The notes under the pieces: generated by a model | What the model was told of the DNA's origin: nothing | What the model saw: the letters and a program-made list of their open reading frames with translations, nothing else | Databases searched by the model: none | Source of the DNA: Pseudomonas fluorescens | GTDB taxonomy: Bacteria > Pseudomonadota > Gammaproteobacteria > Pseudomonadales > Pseudomonadaceae | DNA length: 64,000 nucleotides | Assembly (NCBI RefSeq): GCF_902498065.1 | Contig: NZ_CABVIR010000005.1 | Coordinates: forward strand, 124,001-188,000 | Direction of reading: 5' to 3' | Shown: one piece after another, positions 8,151-16,150 of the stretch | How positions within the stretch are numbered: the first letter of the stretch is position 1 | Layout: each line of letters opens with the position of its first letter | Program-made: the position numbers and the translations under genes

Positions 8151-9179
8151 CTACTTCAAGCGCGCCAGACGCTGCGTCAGCAGGTCAAAGAAGCCTTGAG
8201 CGTCGCCGCTTTCAACCCAGAAAGCGTTCTTCGGCGCTTTCAGGCCGTCATACCAGTCGACGATGGTTTGACCGAAGGTCGGGCCTTCGCGACTATCAAC
8301 CACCACATTGACCGAACGACCTGTGAACAACTCCGGCTTGAGCAGGTAGGCTATGACCGTAGCGTCATGCACCGGGCCACCCGGAAGACCGTAATGCTCC
8401 ATATCGCCTTTGACGTACTCATTGAGAATGTCGCCCACCAACTTGCTGGCGTTGTTGTTCAGCGCGGCGATCTGCTTCAGGCGCGCTTCACTGGTGAGGA
8501 CTTTGTGGGTCACGTCCAGCGGCAGGTACGTCAGTTTGACGCCACTTTTCAGCACGACTTCGGCAGCCTGCGGATCGGCAAACAGGTTGAACTCGGCCAC
8601 CGGCGTGATGTTGCCGCCGTTGAAGTGCGCACCACCCATGATCACCACTTCCTTGATGCCCTGAACGATTTCAGGCTCCTGGATCAATGCCAGCGCGAGG
8701 TTGGTCTGTGGACCGAGCATGGCGATGGTGATGCTATGGGGCTTGGCGGTTTTCAAGGTATCGATCAGGTAGTTGACTGCATTGCCATTCGCCAGACCTT
8801 TCTTCGGCTCATGCACGGTGACGCCCGACAGGCCTTCTTTACCATGAATGTTCTCGGCATAGATCGGCGTCCGCATCAGCGGTTTCGGCGCACCGGCATA
8901 AACCGGCACATCCTCGCGCCCTGCCCACTCGCGGGCCAGTCGCGCATTGCGTGACGTCTTGTCCAGACGCACATTACCGGCGACGGTGGTCAGCGCGCGG
9001 ATGTTCAATTCTTCCGGTGATGCCAGGGCAAACAGCAAGGCGACCACGTCATCGGCACCCGGGTCCGTGTCGATGATCAAGTCGATTTTTTCCGCCGCCT
9101 GGGCGCTTGTTGCTGTAATCAGGGACAAGAGCAGCAGACTCCGGAGCAGATGGTGCAGTTTCTGAGCATAGCGATACAT
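8151..9179 (-). CDS. Exported nucleoside hydrolase (IunH/Rih family)
   Basis: Hydrolyses the N-glycosidic bond of ribonucleosides to base plus ribose. The 342-residue protein has a Sec signal peptide (hydrophobic LLRSLLLLSLITATSAQAA, cleavage near residue 29), which is unusual because the well-known family members are cytoplasmic. The family calcium and ribose site DTDPGADDVVALLFAL follows at once; later landmarks are MLGPQTNLALAL, VIMGGAHFNGGN, AEFNLFADPQAA and the His-Asp of GGPVHDATVIAYLL. The ATG at 9179 has AAGGAG upstream. It begins 43 bases after rbsD on the same strand, so it appears to be the last gene of the ribose operon and would release ribose in the periplasm for RbsB. Substrate preference is unknown. 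Confidence 0.9.
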   Translation of the reverse strand: MYRYAQKLHHLLRSLLLLSLITATSAQAAEKIDLIIDTDPGADDVVALLFALASPEELNIRALTTVAGNVRLDKTSRNARLAREWAGREDVPVYAGAPKPLMRTPIYAENIHGKEGLSGVTVHEPKKGLANGNAVNYLIDTLKTAKPHSITIAMLGPQTNLALALIQEPEIVQGIKEVVIMGGAHFNGGNITPVAEFNLFADPQAAEVVLKSGVKLTYLPLDVTHKVLTSEARLKQIAALNNNASKLVGDILNEYVKGDMEHYGLPGGPVHDATVIAYLLKPELFTGRSVNVVVDSREGPTFGQTIVDWYDGLKAPKNAFWVESGDAQGFFDLLTQRLARLK

Positions 9180-9222
9180 AGCGCACTCCTTGTGCGTGGG
9201 AAAACAGAGAGACGACAACGAA

Positions 9223-9627
9223 TCAGAACGTGACCCCGGCCACCAGCACGACGTTGCAGTAAGGCTGACATTCGCCTGTACGAACAATCGCCCGCGCCTG
9301 TCGGCTCAGGACTTTGAATTGGTCATGACTGAGCAGCTCCCGCTGACCCAGCGCACCTGCGGCATTCAGCTCATCCAGCGTCACCAGCGCCGACGGCCGT
9401 TTGTCCAGAATCTCCTGGGCCAACACGTGACTTTCGACCTGCATTTCGCTGAGCACGACTTTCAACGTACTGATGAAATCCGGAATGCCGTGGGTCAGGG
9501 CCAGGTCGATCAATTCGACCCCCGGCGGAACCGGCAGACCGGCATCGCCAATCACAACCATATCGCCATGCCCAAGGGAAGCGATCAGCCGCGACAGCGC
9601 GACGTTGAGCAACGGTGTTTTTTTCAT
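9223..9627 (-). CDS. rbsD: D-ribose pyranase
   Basis: Converts beta-D-ribopyranose from the transporter to the furanose form used by ribokinase. The 134 residues begin MKKTPLLNVALSRLIASLGHGD, where the His of GHGD is the expected catalytic residue. VIGDAGLPVP and the C-terminal TGECQPYCNVVLVAGVTF are also family hallmarks. The start overlaps the rbsK stop by four bases (ATGA), so translation is probably coupled. Confidence 0.97.
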   Translation of the reverse strand: MKKTPLLNVALSRLIASLGHGDMVVIGDAGLPVPPGVELIDLALTHGIPDFISTLKVVLSEMQVESHVLAQEILDKRPSALVTLDELNAAGALGQRELLSHDQFKVLSRQARAIVRTGECQPYCNVVLVAGVTF

Positions 9628-10541
9628 GGTGCTTTAAAGGCCTGTACGTCGGACAAAGTAGGGATCGAGGGTTGCGCGCCAGCACGAGTCACTGAAAGTG
9701 CCGCAGCGACCTGGCCGAAACGGATCGCTTGCGCCTCGCTTTTGCCGGCGGCCAGTGCGGCAGCGAAACCACCGACAAAGGTATCGCCCGCCGCGGTGGT
9801 ATCGACCGCTTTCACCTTCAGCGCAGGGAAGTGTTCGAAGCTGTTGCCATTGGCAAACAACGAGCCTTGAGCTCCGAGGGTGATGATCACCTTGCCAGCT
9901 CCCATGGCGATCAATCGGGTCGCCGCGACTTCGGCGGTTGCCAGTGAATCCACCGGCAAACCGCTGAGGGCCGAGGCTTCGCTCTCGTTGGGGATCAGGT
10001 AGTCGATGGCCGCATACCAGTCTGCTGGCAGCGGTCGGCTGGCGGGCGCAGGATTGAGAATCACGGTTTTCCCCAGTGCACGGCCGCGCTTGAGCGCATG
10101 GCCGACCGTGGCATCCGGCACTTCGAGCTGACAGATGATCACATCCGCCGCCTGCAACACCGCATCGAAACGGTCAATGACTGCTGGCGTCAGCGCACCG
10201 TTGGCACCGGCGACAATCACGATCGCGTTTTGGCTGTTGTCATCGACCACGATCAACGCCACACCGCTGGCACCGTCGACGGTGCTGACCGCCTGACAAT
10301 CGATACGGTCGGCCAACAGCGCTCCGCGCAGCTGCTCTCCATAGGCGTCGCTGCCCACGCAACCGACCATCGACACCTGCGCGCCCAGTCGCGCCGCAGC
10401 TACTGCCTGATTGGCGCCCTTGCCGCCGGAGACTGTGGCAAACGACTCGCCGATCAACGTTTCACCGCCACGGGGCAGCCGGGAAGCCCGGGTCACCAGG
10501 TCCATGTTCAGGCTGCCTATCACTACTACTTTTGCTGACAT
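9624..10541 (-). CDS. rbsK: Ribokinase
   Basis: PfkB-family kinase that phosphorylates D-ribose at O5. It has 305 residues. The N-terminal substrate motif GGKGANQAVAAARLG lies at about residues 39-53, and the C-terminal PfkB signature with the catalytic base is DTTAAGDTFVGGFAAALA at about 246-263. It follows rbsR after a 56-base gap and overlaps rbsD by four bases. Intact and of normal length. Confidence 0.97.
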   Translation of the reverse strand: MSAKVVVIGSLNMDLVTRASRLPRGGETLIGESFATVSGGKGANQAVAAARLGAQVSMVGCVGSDAYGEQLRGALLADRIDCQAVSTVDGASGVALIVVDDNSQNAIVIVAGANGALTPAVIDRFDAVLQAADVIICQLEVPDATVGHALKRGRALGKTVILNPAPASRPLPADWYAAIDYLIPNESEASALSGLPVDSLATAEVAATRLIAMGAGKVIITLGAQGSLFANGNSFEHFPALKVKAVDTTAAGDTFVGGFAAALAAGKSEAQAIRFGQVAAALSVTRAGAQPSIPTLSDVQAFKAP

Positions 10542-10597
10542 ACATTGCTACTCATCAATTCTGTTTCGGCGGTGCTTTTGATTTAGCGCTTTCTACT

Positions 10598-11617
10598 TCA
10601 ACGAAACTGGGCGAACACACCGGCCAGCGGCGCGGTCGATTCCCGCAGCACAATACTGGGCGTCACGATCCGTTGATCGGTGGCCATGGCCGGCGTGGCG
10701 ATCCTGCGCAACAGCACTTCGGCCGCCATCTCGCCGAGCTGCAAGATCGACTGCCCGACCGTGGTGAGCGCCGGATAGACATAACGGCTCATCTGGATAT
10801 CGTCGAAGCCGATCACCGACAGCTCGCTCGGCACACGAATATTGCGCTCGGCGGCGGCGCGCAGCACGCCGATTCCGATCATGTCGTTGCCGGCGAAGAT
10901 GGCGCTGGGCGGGTTATGTTCCAGGAGGATCGCGGCGGCGCTGTAACCGCCGGTGCTGGTGAAGTCACTTTCCAGCATGCGCTCGCGAGGCACTTCGACG
11001 CCCGCCTCTTTCAAGGCGCGGCAATAACCTGCCAGACGCATCTGCGCGACGCTGGTACTGGCCGGCCCGCCAATAGTGGCGATGTCCCGATGCCCCAACT
11101 CCAGAAGGTGACGAGTCGCCAGATAGGCGCCGTACTCGTGATCGATGCGCACCAGGTCCGCATCAACCCCTTCCAGCCCACGGTCGACAATCACCATCGG
11201 CGTGCGCACACCCGCCAGACCTTCCGCCAACCCCGCATCCCCACCGGCTGACGCCACGATCAGCCCGTCAATCCGCTTTTCCAGCAACACGCGCAGGTAG
11301 CTGCGTTGCTTGTCCGGGTTGTCGTCGGAGTTGCAGAGGATCACGCAATAGCCATTGCGCTCGCAGTAATCCTCGATACCGCGCGCCAGTTCGGCGAAGT
11401 ATGGGTTGAGGCTGTTGGGCACCAGCAGACCGATGGTCGCGGTGGTCTTGGCCTTCAACGAGCGGGCCACTGCGCTGGGCACATAGTCTAGAGTTTTGAT
11501 CGCGGCTTCGACCTTGATCCGCACTTCTTCGCTGACCGGCCGGGTCTTGTTCACCACATGGGAAACCGTGGTGTAGGAAATCCCCGCGAGCGCTGCCACA
11601 TCCTTGATTGTTGCCAT
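10598..11617 (-). CDS. rbsR: LacI-family ribose repressor
   Basis: DNA-binding repressor of 339 residues. The N-terminal helix-turn-helix is classic LacI type (MATIKDVAALAGISYTTVSH, then hinge-helix AVARSLKAKTT near residue 55), followed by a periplasmic-binding-protein-like effector domain with IGLLVPNSLNPYFAELARG. It lies inside the operon between rbsC and rbsK rather than at its end. The probable target is the perfect 14-bp dyad in the rbsB promoter, with ribose or a derivative as inducer (inference). Confidence 0.93.
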   Translation of the reverse strand: MATIKDVAALAGISYTTVSHVVNKTRPVSEEVRIKVEAAIKTLDYVPSAVARSLKAKTTATIGLLVPNSLNPYFAELARGIEDYCERNGYCVILCNSDDNPDKQRSYLRVLLEKRIDGLIVASAGGDAGLAEGLAGVRTPMVIVDRGLEGVDADLVRIDHEYGAYLATRHLLELGHRDIATIGGPASTSVAQMRLAGYCRALKEAGVEVPRERMLESDFTSTGGYSAAAILLEHNPPSAIFAGNDMIGIGVLRAAAERNIRVPSELSVIGFDDIQMSRYVYPALTTVGQSILQLGEMAAEVLLRRIATPAMATDQRIVTPSIVLRESTAPLAGVFAQFR

Positions 11618-11620
11618 GAC

Positions 11621-12598
11621 TCAGGTCCGCCGGCTTGCGCGCTGACTGCGATAGGTATCCAGCACCACCGCCACCACGATGACCGCGCCGGTAATGATGC
11701 GCTTGGTCGGTTCGGTCGCGCCGATCTGCGCCAGACCAGCGGCCAGTACCGAGATGATCAACACCCCGAAGAACGTGCTGATGACCGAGCCGCGCCCGCC
11801 CATCAGGCTGGTGCCGCCGATCACTACCGCAGCGATCACTTGCAGTTCCAGGCCGGATCCGGCATTCGGGTCCGCCGCTTCCAGGCGGGAAATCTGGAAC
11901 AGCGCGGCAATACCGGCCAGCAGCCCCATCAGACTGAACACCAGAATCTTGTAGGGTTTTGGATTGATCCCCGCCAGACGCACGGCTTCTTCGTTGGTGC
12001 CGATGCCGATCAGGTAGCGACCAAACACCGTACGGGTCAACACGGCCTGGGCGATAAAGATGATCAGCAAGGCAATGATGAACGACGGCGAAATGCCGAA
12101 GGCAATCGGATTGGACAGCCAGGCGAAGGCATCGCCGATATAGGCGGTGCGCGAACCGGTCATCTGATAGGCCAAGCCGCGTGCCATTTCCAGCACGCCG
12201 AGGGAGACGATGAACGACGGAATCCGCCACGCCACCGTGATCGAACCGGTGATCGTCCCCGCCAATGCGGCTGCCGCCATGCCGAGCAACGCTGCCGGCA
12301 ATACGCTCCAGCCCCAACCGAGAATCGCCACGCTGACCGTCGACGCGGCGAGTGCCAGCACCGAGCCCACCGACAGGTCGATACCGCCGATGATCAGTAC
12401 GAACGTCATGCCGACCGCCAGCACCATCAAGTCCGGAATCTGGTTGGCCAGAGTACTGAAAGTGTCGTAAGACAGAAAATGGCTGCTCAGGACCGAGAAC
12501 AGCGCGACCATCGCCAGCAAGGCACCGGCCAGGCCCAGATAGGTGCCGAGGCCGTAAAAATTGCCACTACGTTTACCGGCAGATGTTGCAGTTTTCAT
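11621..12598 (-). CDS. rbsC: Ribose ABC transporter permease
   Basis: Inner-membrane permease of the RbsABC importer, 325 residues with about eight to ten hydrophobic segments and a short Lys/Arg-rich N-terminus. GGIDLSVGSVLALAA (about residues 70-84) is the typical motif of sugar permeases of this family; GGRGSVISTFFGVLII near the C-terminus is the coupling region. Its start overlaps the rbsA stop by four bases and its stop is three bases before rbsR. Confidence 0.96.
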   Translation of the reverse strand: MKTATSAGKRSGNFYGLGTYLGLAGALLAMVALFSVLSSHFLSYDTFSTLANQIPDLMVLAVGMTFVLIIGGIDLSVGSVLALAASTVSVAILGWGWSVLPAALLGMAAAALAGTITGSITVAWRIPSFIVSLGVLEMARGLAYQMTGSRTAYIGDAFAWLSNPIAFGISPSFIIALLIIFIAQAVLTRTVFGRYLIGIGTNEEAVRLAGINPKPYKILVFSLMGLLAGIAALFQISRLEAADPNAGSGLELQVIAAVVIGGTSLMGGRGSVISTFFGVLIISVLAAGLAQIGATEPTKRIITGAVIVVAVVLDTYRSQRASRRT

Positions 12599-14148
12599 GG
12601 AAGATCCCTAGGCACTGCTTCGTTGAGCAGCGCATCACGTTTTTGATAGCCGGCAAAAGCAGCGGCAAGCAAGTCATCCTGGGTCCAGCTGTCGCGCTCG
12701 AAAGTCTCGATCAGGCGCCCCGCCGACAGTACGCCGATGCGGTCGCAGATCAGCATCAGTTCACGCAGGTCGCTGGACACCACCACCAACGCCTTGCCCT
12801 GACGGGTCAACTGACCGAGCAGCGTATAGATGTCGAATTTGGCGCCGACGTCGATGCCGCGAGTCGGCTCGTCGAACAGCAACACCGAGCAATCGCGCTC
12901 CAGCCAACGGCCGATCACGACTTTCTGCTGATTGCCGCCGGACAGTTCCGACACCAATTGCGTCGGGCTGGAACTGCGGATGCGCATGGCGTCGATCTGA
13001 CGCCGGGCCAGCGACATCTCTTCACCGTTGTTGACGAAGCCACCGCTGGAAATCTCCGGCATGTTGCCCAGGGCGATGTTTGCGCTGATCGACTGGGTCA
13101 GCAGCAAGCCCTCTCCCTTGCGGTCTTCGGTGATCAGGGCAATACCATGACCGACTGCGTCCGCCGGCGAACGAATACTCACGACCTTTGCCGGTGAACC
13201 CAGCGCAACCGTGCCGCTGTCCGCTGCGTCGGCGCCGAAGATCAGGCGCAGCAACTCAGTGCGCCCTGCCCCGATCAAACCGGAAATCCCGTAGATCTCG
13301 CCGGCGCGCACTTCGAAGGACACGTCGCGCACTTTGTCGGAGCGGGTCAGCCCTTTGACCGTCAACGCCGGAGCGCCAATCTTGCGCGGCCCCATGTCGA
13401 TGTGCTCGCCGAGCTCACGGCCAACCATCAAGGTGACCAATTGCTCACTATTGTAATTGGCCATCGGCTCGACGCAGACCAGGTTGCCGTCGCGCAACAC
13501 CGCAATGCGCTGAGCCACCCGCGCCAGCTCTTCCAGGCGATGGGAGATATAGATGATCGACACGCCACGAGCCTGCAGGCGCGTGATCTGCTCAAACAGC
13601 ATCTCGACTTCACGGGCCGTCAGCATCGCGGTGGGTTCGTCGAGGATCAGAACATGACAATCGCCGATCAGGTTACGAGCGATCTCGACCATTTGCTGGT
13701 GACCGATGCCCAGTTCGCCGACGAGGGTGTCCGGGTCGATCGCGTCGAGCCCGACCTGAGCCATGGCTTCGATCGCAGCCTTGCGCAATTGCTTGCGGCT
13801 GATCCAGCCGCCGTTGCTGGGCAGGTTATCGAGAAACAGATTTTCCGCCACCGACAGGGTCGGCAACAGATTGAGTTCCTGCATGACCATGCGGATGCCC
13901 AGGTCTTCAGCCTGGGCACGGCTGCCAGGGCGGTAATCCTGCCCCTGGAATTGCATCTGGCCGGTGGTCGGCGTGACCAATCCACCGATGATCTTCGACA
14001 GTGTGCTTTTGCCGGCGCCGTTCTCGCCGGTCAGCGCCAACACCTCGCCACGCATCAGCGTCAGGTCGATACCGGTGAGGACAGGCTGCGCGTAGGTCTT
14101 GCCGATACCGCTGACCGAGAGGACAGCGTTCGGAGCGGAAACAGACAT
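12595..14148 (-). CDS. rbsA: Ribose ABC transporter ATP-binding protein (double ATPase)
   Basis: Cytoplasmic ATPase of 517 residues made of two fused nucleotide-binding domains. The first has a full Walker A (GENGAGKSTLSKI), signature and Walker B (VLILDEPTAML). The second has the degenerate P-loop usual in this family (GLIGAGRTELLRLIFG) but a good signature (LSGGNQQKVVIGRWL) and Walker B (VLLFDEPTRGIDVG). Located between rbsB and rbsC. Confidence 0.96.
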   Translation of the reverse strand: MSVSAPNAVLSVSGIGKTYAQPVLTGIDLTLMRGEVLALTGENGAGKSTLSKIIGGLVTPTTGQMQFQGQDYRPGSRAQAEDLGIRMVMQELNLLPTLSVAENLFLDNLPSNGGWISRKQLRKAAIEAMAQVGLDAIDPDTLVGELGIGHQQMVEIARNLIGDCHVLILDEPTAMLTAREVEMLFEQITRLQARGVSIIYISHRLEELARVAQRIAVLRDGNLVCVEPMANYNSEQLVTLMVGRELGEHIDMGPRKIGAPALTVKGLTRSDKVRDVSFEVRAGEIYGISGLIGAGRTELLRLIFGADAADSGTVALGSPAKVVSIRSPADAVGHGIALITEDRKGEGLLLTQSISANIALGNMPEISSGGFVNNGEEMSLARRQIDAMRIRSSSPTQLVSELSGGNQQKVVIGRWLERDCSVLLFDEPTRGIDVGAKFDIYTLLGQLTRQGKALVVVSSDLRELMLICDRIGVLSAGRLIETFERDSWTQDDLLAAAFAGYQKRDALLNEAVPRDLP

Positions 14149-14204
14149 AAAAACTCTCCATGCGCTCGCCCGGACGGGCGAGCACCGTTGTGTCGCCTAA
14201 AGGT

Positions 14205-15158
14205 CTACTTGGTCACCAGCTCTACCGGAGTTTCGATCACGCCGTTGGTGCCGCTGTCGACTTTCTCGCCTTTGATGATCTTCAGCGCCGTCTCGATGCC
14301 GAACACGGCTTGCCTGGCAGCGAACTGGTCAGCGGTGGCCAGGACGCGCCCGTCCTTGAGCATCGGCTTGATGGCGTTGATGTTGTCGTAGCCAACCACT
14401 TGCACCTTGCCGGCCTTGCCCGCCGCACGCACGGCAGACACTGCGCCGACGGCCATGCTGTCGTTGCCGGCCAGCAGGGCTTTGACTTGCGGGTATTCGC
14501 TGAGGATCGACGCGGCGACCTTGTTGCCTTTATCGATTTCCCAATCGCCGGATTGCAGGGACACGACCTTGATCTGCGCCGCTTCCATCGCATCCTTGAA
14601 GCCGGCAGTGCGGGCCTGGGCATTGGTGGTGGTGGACACGCCTTCGATGATACCGACTTCGTCACCGGCCTTCAGCTGTTTGGCCAGGTATTCACCCACC
14701 AGGCGCGCGCCTTTGCGATTGTCGGGACCTACGAACGGAACATTGATATTTTTGCTTTTGACGACCGCTGGATCCAGCTGGTTATCGATGTTGATCACGG
14801 TGATGCCGGCGTCGATGGCTTTCTTGATCACCGGAACCATGGCCTTCGAGTCAGCGGGAGCGATGACCAGCGCATTGACCTTGGCCAGAATCATTTGCTC
14901 GACAATACGTGTCTGGCCCGCCGTGTCTGTTTCGTCCTTGATGCCGTTGGAGATCAGGTCGAAATCGGCGGAATGGTCTTTCTGGTACGCCTTGGCGCCG
15001 TCTTCCATGGTCAGGAAGAATTCGTTGGCCAGGGATTTCATGACCAGTGCGACTTTGGGTTTTTCAGTGTCGGCGAAGGCCGAGGAGAGAGGCAACACGG
15101 CGGATGCGGCAGCCAGCATAGCGACAGCGAGAAGACGTCCAGCGAATGGCAGCTTCAT
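14205..15158 (-). CDS. rbsB: Ribose-binding periplasmic protein
   Basis: Soluble receptor that delivers ribose to RbsAC. The 317 residues start with a Sec signal (MKLPFAGRLLAVAMLAAASA, cleavage after AFA near residue 29). The mature protein is a type I periplasmic-binding fold with KVALVMKSLANEFFLTMEDG, sugar-site residues in NIDNQLDPAV and GNDSMAVGAVSAV. First gene of the operon, with GGAG six bases before the ATG and the promoter and operator immediately upstream. Confidence 0.95.
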   Translation of the reverse strand: MKLPFAGRLLAVAMLAAASAVLPLSSAFADTEKPKVALVMKSLANEFFLTMEDGAKAYQKDHSADFDLISNGIKDETDTAGQTRIVEQMILAKVNALVIAPADSKAMVPVIKKAIDAGITVINIDNQLDPAVVKSKNINVPFVGPDNRKGARLVGEYLAKQLKAGDEVGIIEGVSTTTNAQARTAGFKDAMEAAQIKVVSLQSGDWEIDKGNKVAASILSEYPQVKALLAGNDSMAVGAVSAVRAAGKAGKVQVVGYDNINAIKPMLKDGRVLATADQFAARQAVFGIETALKIIKGEKVDSGTNGVIETPVELVTK

Positions 15159-15209
15159 GGGTTCACTCCGATCTTATGATTATTCTGAGCAACGCTTGCG
15201 CTGGCGTAA

Positions 15210-15244
15210 GGTTCACCGCGTGAACCGATGGCACAAGCCATCGG
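15210..15244 (-). promoter_or_regulatory. Two adjoining hairpins in the rbsB 5' leader
   Basis: In the rbsB transcript an 8-bp stem CCGATGGC/GCCATCGG with loop TTGT (15225-15244) runs straight into a 7-bp stem GGTTCAC/GTGAACC around GCG (15210-15226), sharing two G bases, so the two are stacked or mutually exclusive. They lie between the operator and the ribosome site. They may protect the mRNA or regulate translation; no known riboswitch class was recognised. Confidence 0.5.
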
Positions 15245-15252
15245 CAGTGCCT

Positions 15253-15266
15253 CGCAAACGTTTGCG
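15253..15266. promoter_or_regulatory. LacI-type operator for the rbs operon
   Basis: CGCAAACGTTTGCG is a perfect 14-bp palindrome with the central AAACGTTT typical of GalR/LacI-family sites. It begins about nine bases downstream of the -10 and so spans the start of transcription, which would block RNA polymerase. A half-matching AACGCTTGCG at 15191-15200 could be a second, weaker site. RbsR is the obvious binder. Confidence 0.8.
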
Positions 15267-15274
15267 TAGACTGA

Positions 15275-15303
15275 ACTATGCGAACCCTGCCGATATTTGT
15301 CAA
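15275..15303 (-). promoter_or_regulatory. Sigma-70 promoter of the rbs operon
   Basis: On the minus strand TTGACA (15298-15303) is separated by exactly 17 bases from CATAGT (15275-15280). The -35 is a consensus match and the -10 has four of six consensus bases. Transcription would begin near 15268, next to the operator, leaving a leader of roughly 110 bases before rbsB. Confidence 0.8.
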
Positions 15304-15344
15304 CGACCGAAAAGTACGGTTTGTGCTTCGGGCAACAAAACCGG

Positions 15345-15800
15345 TTATGCCGTTGTGCTGATCACACCGCCCGCGCTGGAGCCCTTGGCCAGTTCCTTGA
15401 CCAGATTACCTGTGACTTCCGACAGCGCCCCGCTGGTGTTGGCAATTTGCCCCTGAATCGACATGACGACAGCCGTTTTGGCTTCCGGCGTCGTATAAGG
15501 CGCCACTTGAGCTGCCGCCAATTGCTGTTGCTGTTCGCGCAGTTGCTGCTGCAATTCCTGCATACGCTTGAGCAACATTTTCACCGCGACGCTTTGGTCG
15601 CTGCCGCTTTCACTGTCGGTTTTCGTTTCGTTCTCCGCGCCACCACCGGTCCGCACCTTGGTAGCGCCACCCTCTTCCTCGGTACCCAACGCCAGTGTCG
15701 AAGCCTCGGAAGTTGATTCGCTCAGGGTGTTGATCACAGCGGTGGACTTGCCACCGATGGTGATTGCGCCTGCATTGGGAAAACCGATCGAAAACGACAT
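15345..15800 (-). CDS. Hypothetical protein with a Gln-rich coiled coil (FlxA-like)
   Basis: A 151-residue protein starting MSFSIGFPNAGAITIGGKST. It has a low-complexity Ser/Thr/Glu-rich middle and then a strong Gln-rich coiled coil, KRMQELQQQLREQQQQLAAA, at about residues 79-98, followed by a helical tail. The coiled coil resembles the FlxA-like family of small flagellum-associated proteins, but that is only a resemblance. The ATG is chosen because AGGAG precedes it by five bases; the same frame stays open 91 codons further upstream without a comparable start. No signal peptide. Its only near neighbours are rbsB and the asparaginase gene. Confidence 0.7.
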   Translation of the reverse strand: MSFSIGFPNAGAITIGGKSTAVINTLSESTSEASTLALGTEEEGGATKVRTGGGAENETKTDSESGSDQSVAVKMLLKRMQELQQQLREQQQQLAAAQVAPYTTPEAKTAVVMSIQGQIANTSGALSEVTGNLVKELAKGSSAGGVISTTA

Positions 15801-16149
15801 ATGAACTCCTGAAAAATAATCCTTCAGAGAAACATCGACCTGTGCGCAGGTTTCTTTAGCAATGATTTGCCATCTTGCAAGGCGACTTGATCTACAGCAG
15901 ACGTAGCCCTTTTCGGAGAGCCGAACGCAAATAACAAACATATTCGGAAAACCGGACAACAGGACGTTTAAATCACGACCAACGAAATGTGAATAATTGA
16001 TATAAATCATTAGGTTAAAGCTATTTTTCATTTCCAGGTATGACTGGTACAGATCCTGCTCCCTCTCATTCACCCCAGACGTTCAGATCTGTCGGGGCGC
16101 ATCTAGATGAACCTGCATCCGCACCGTCTCACTACTAGAGAGAAAAATA
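15801..16149. other. 349-base intergenic region upstream of the glutaminase-asparaginase gene
   Basis: It separates two divergent genes and should hold both promoters. It is AT-richer than its surroundings, with ATAAATCATTAGG-like stretches near 16000. I could not assign -35/-10 pairs with confidence. The open minus-strand frame across it lacks a ribosome site and a plausible protein sequence. Confidence 0.4.
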
Positions 16150-16150
16150 A
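16143..16150 (+). promoter_or_regulatory. Possible Crc/Hfq catabolite-activity motif at the start codon
   Basis: AAAAATAA matches the AAnAAYAA motif recognised by Hfq with Crc in Pseudomonas and its last base is the A of the ATG. Binding here would block ribosome entry during growth on preferred carbon sources. The motif is short and A-rich leaders are common, so this is suggestive only. Confidence 0.35.

Noticed and set aside
15801..16073. N-terminal extension of the FlxA-like gene
   Set aside because: The frame is open but lacks a ribosome site and plausible protein sequence, and a good AGGAG lies before the internal ATG.
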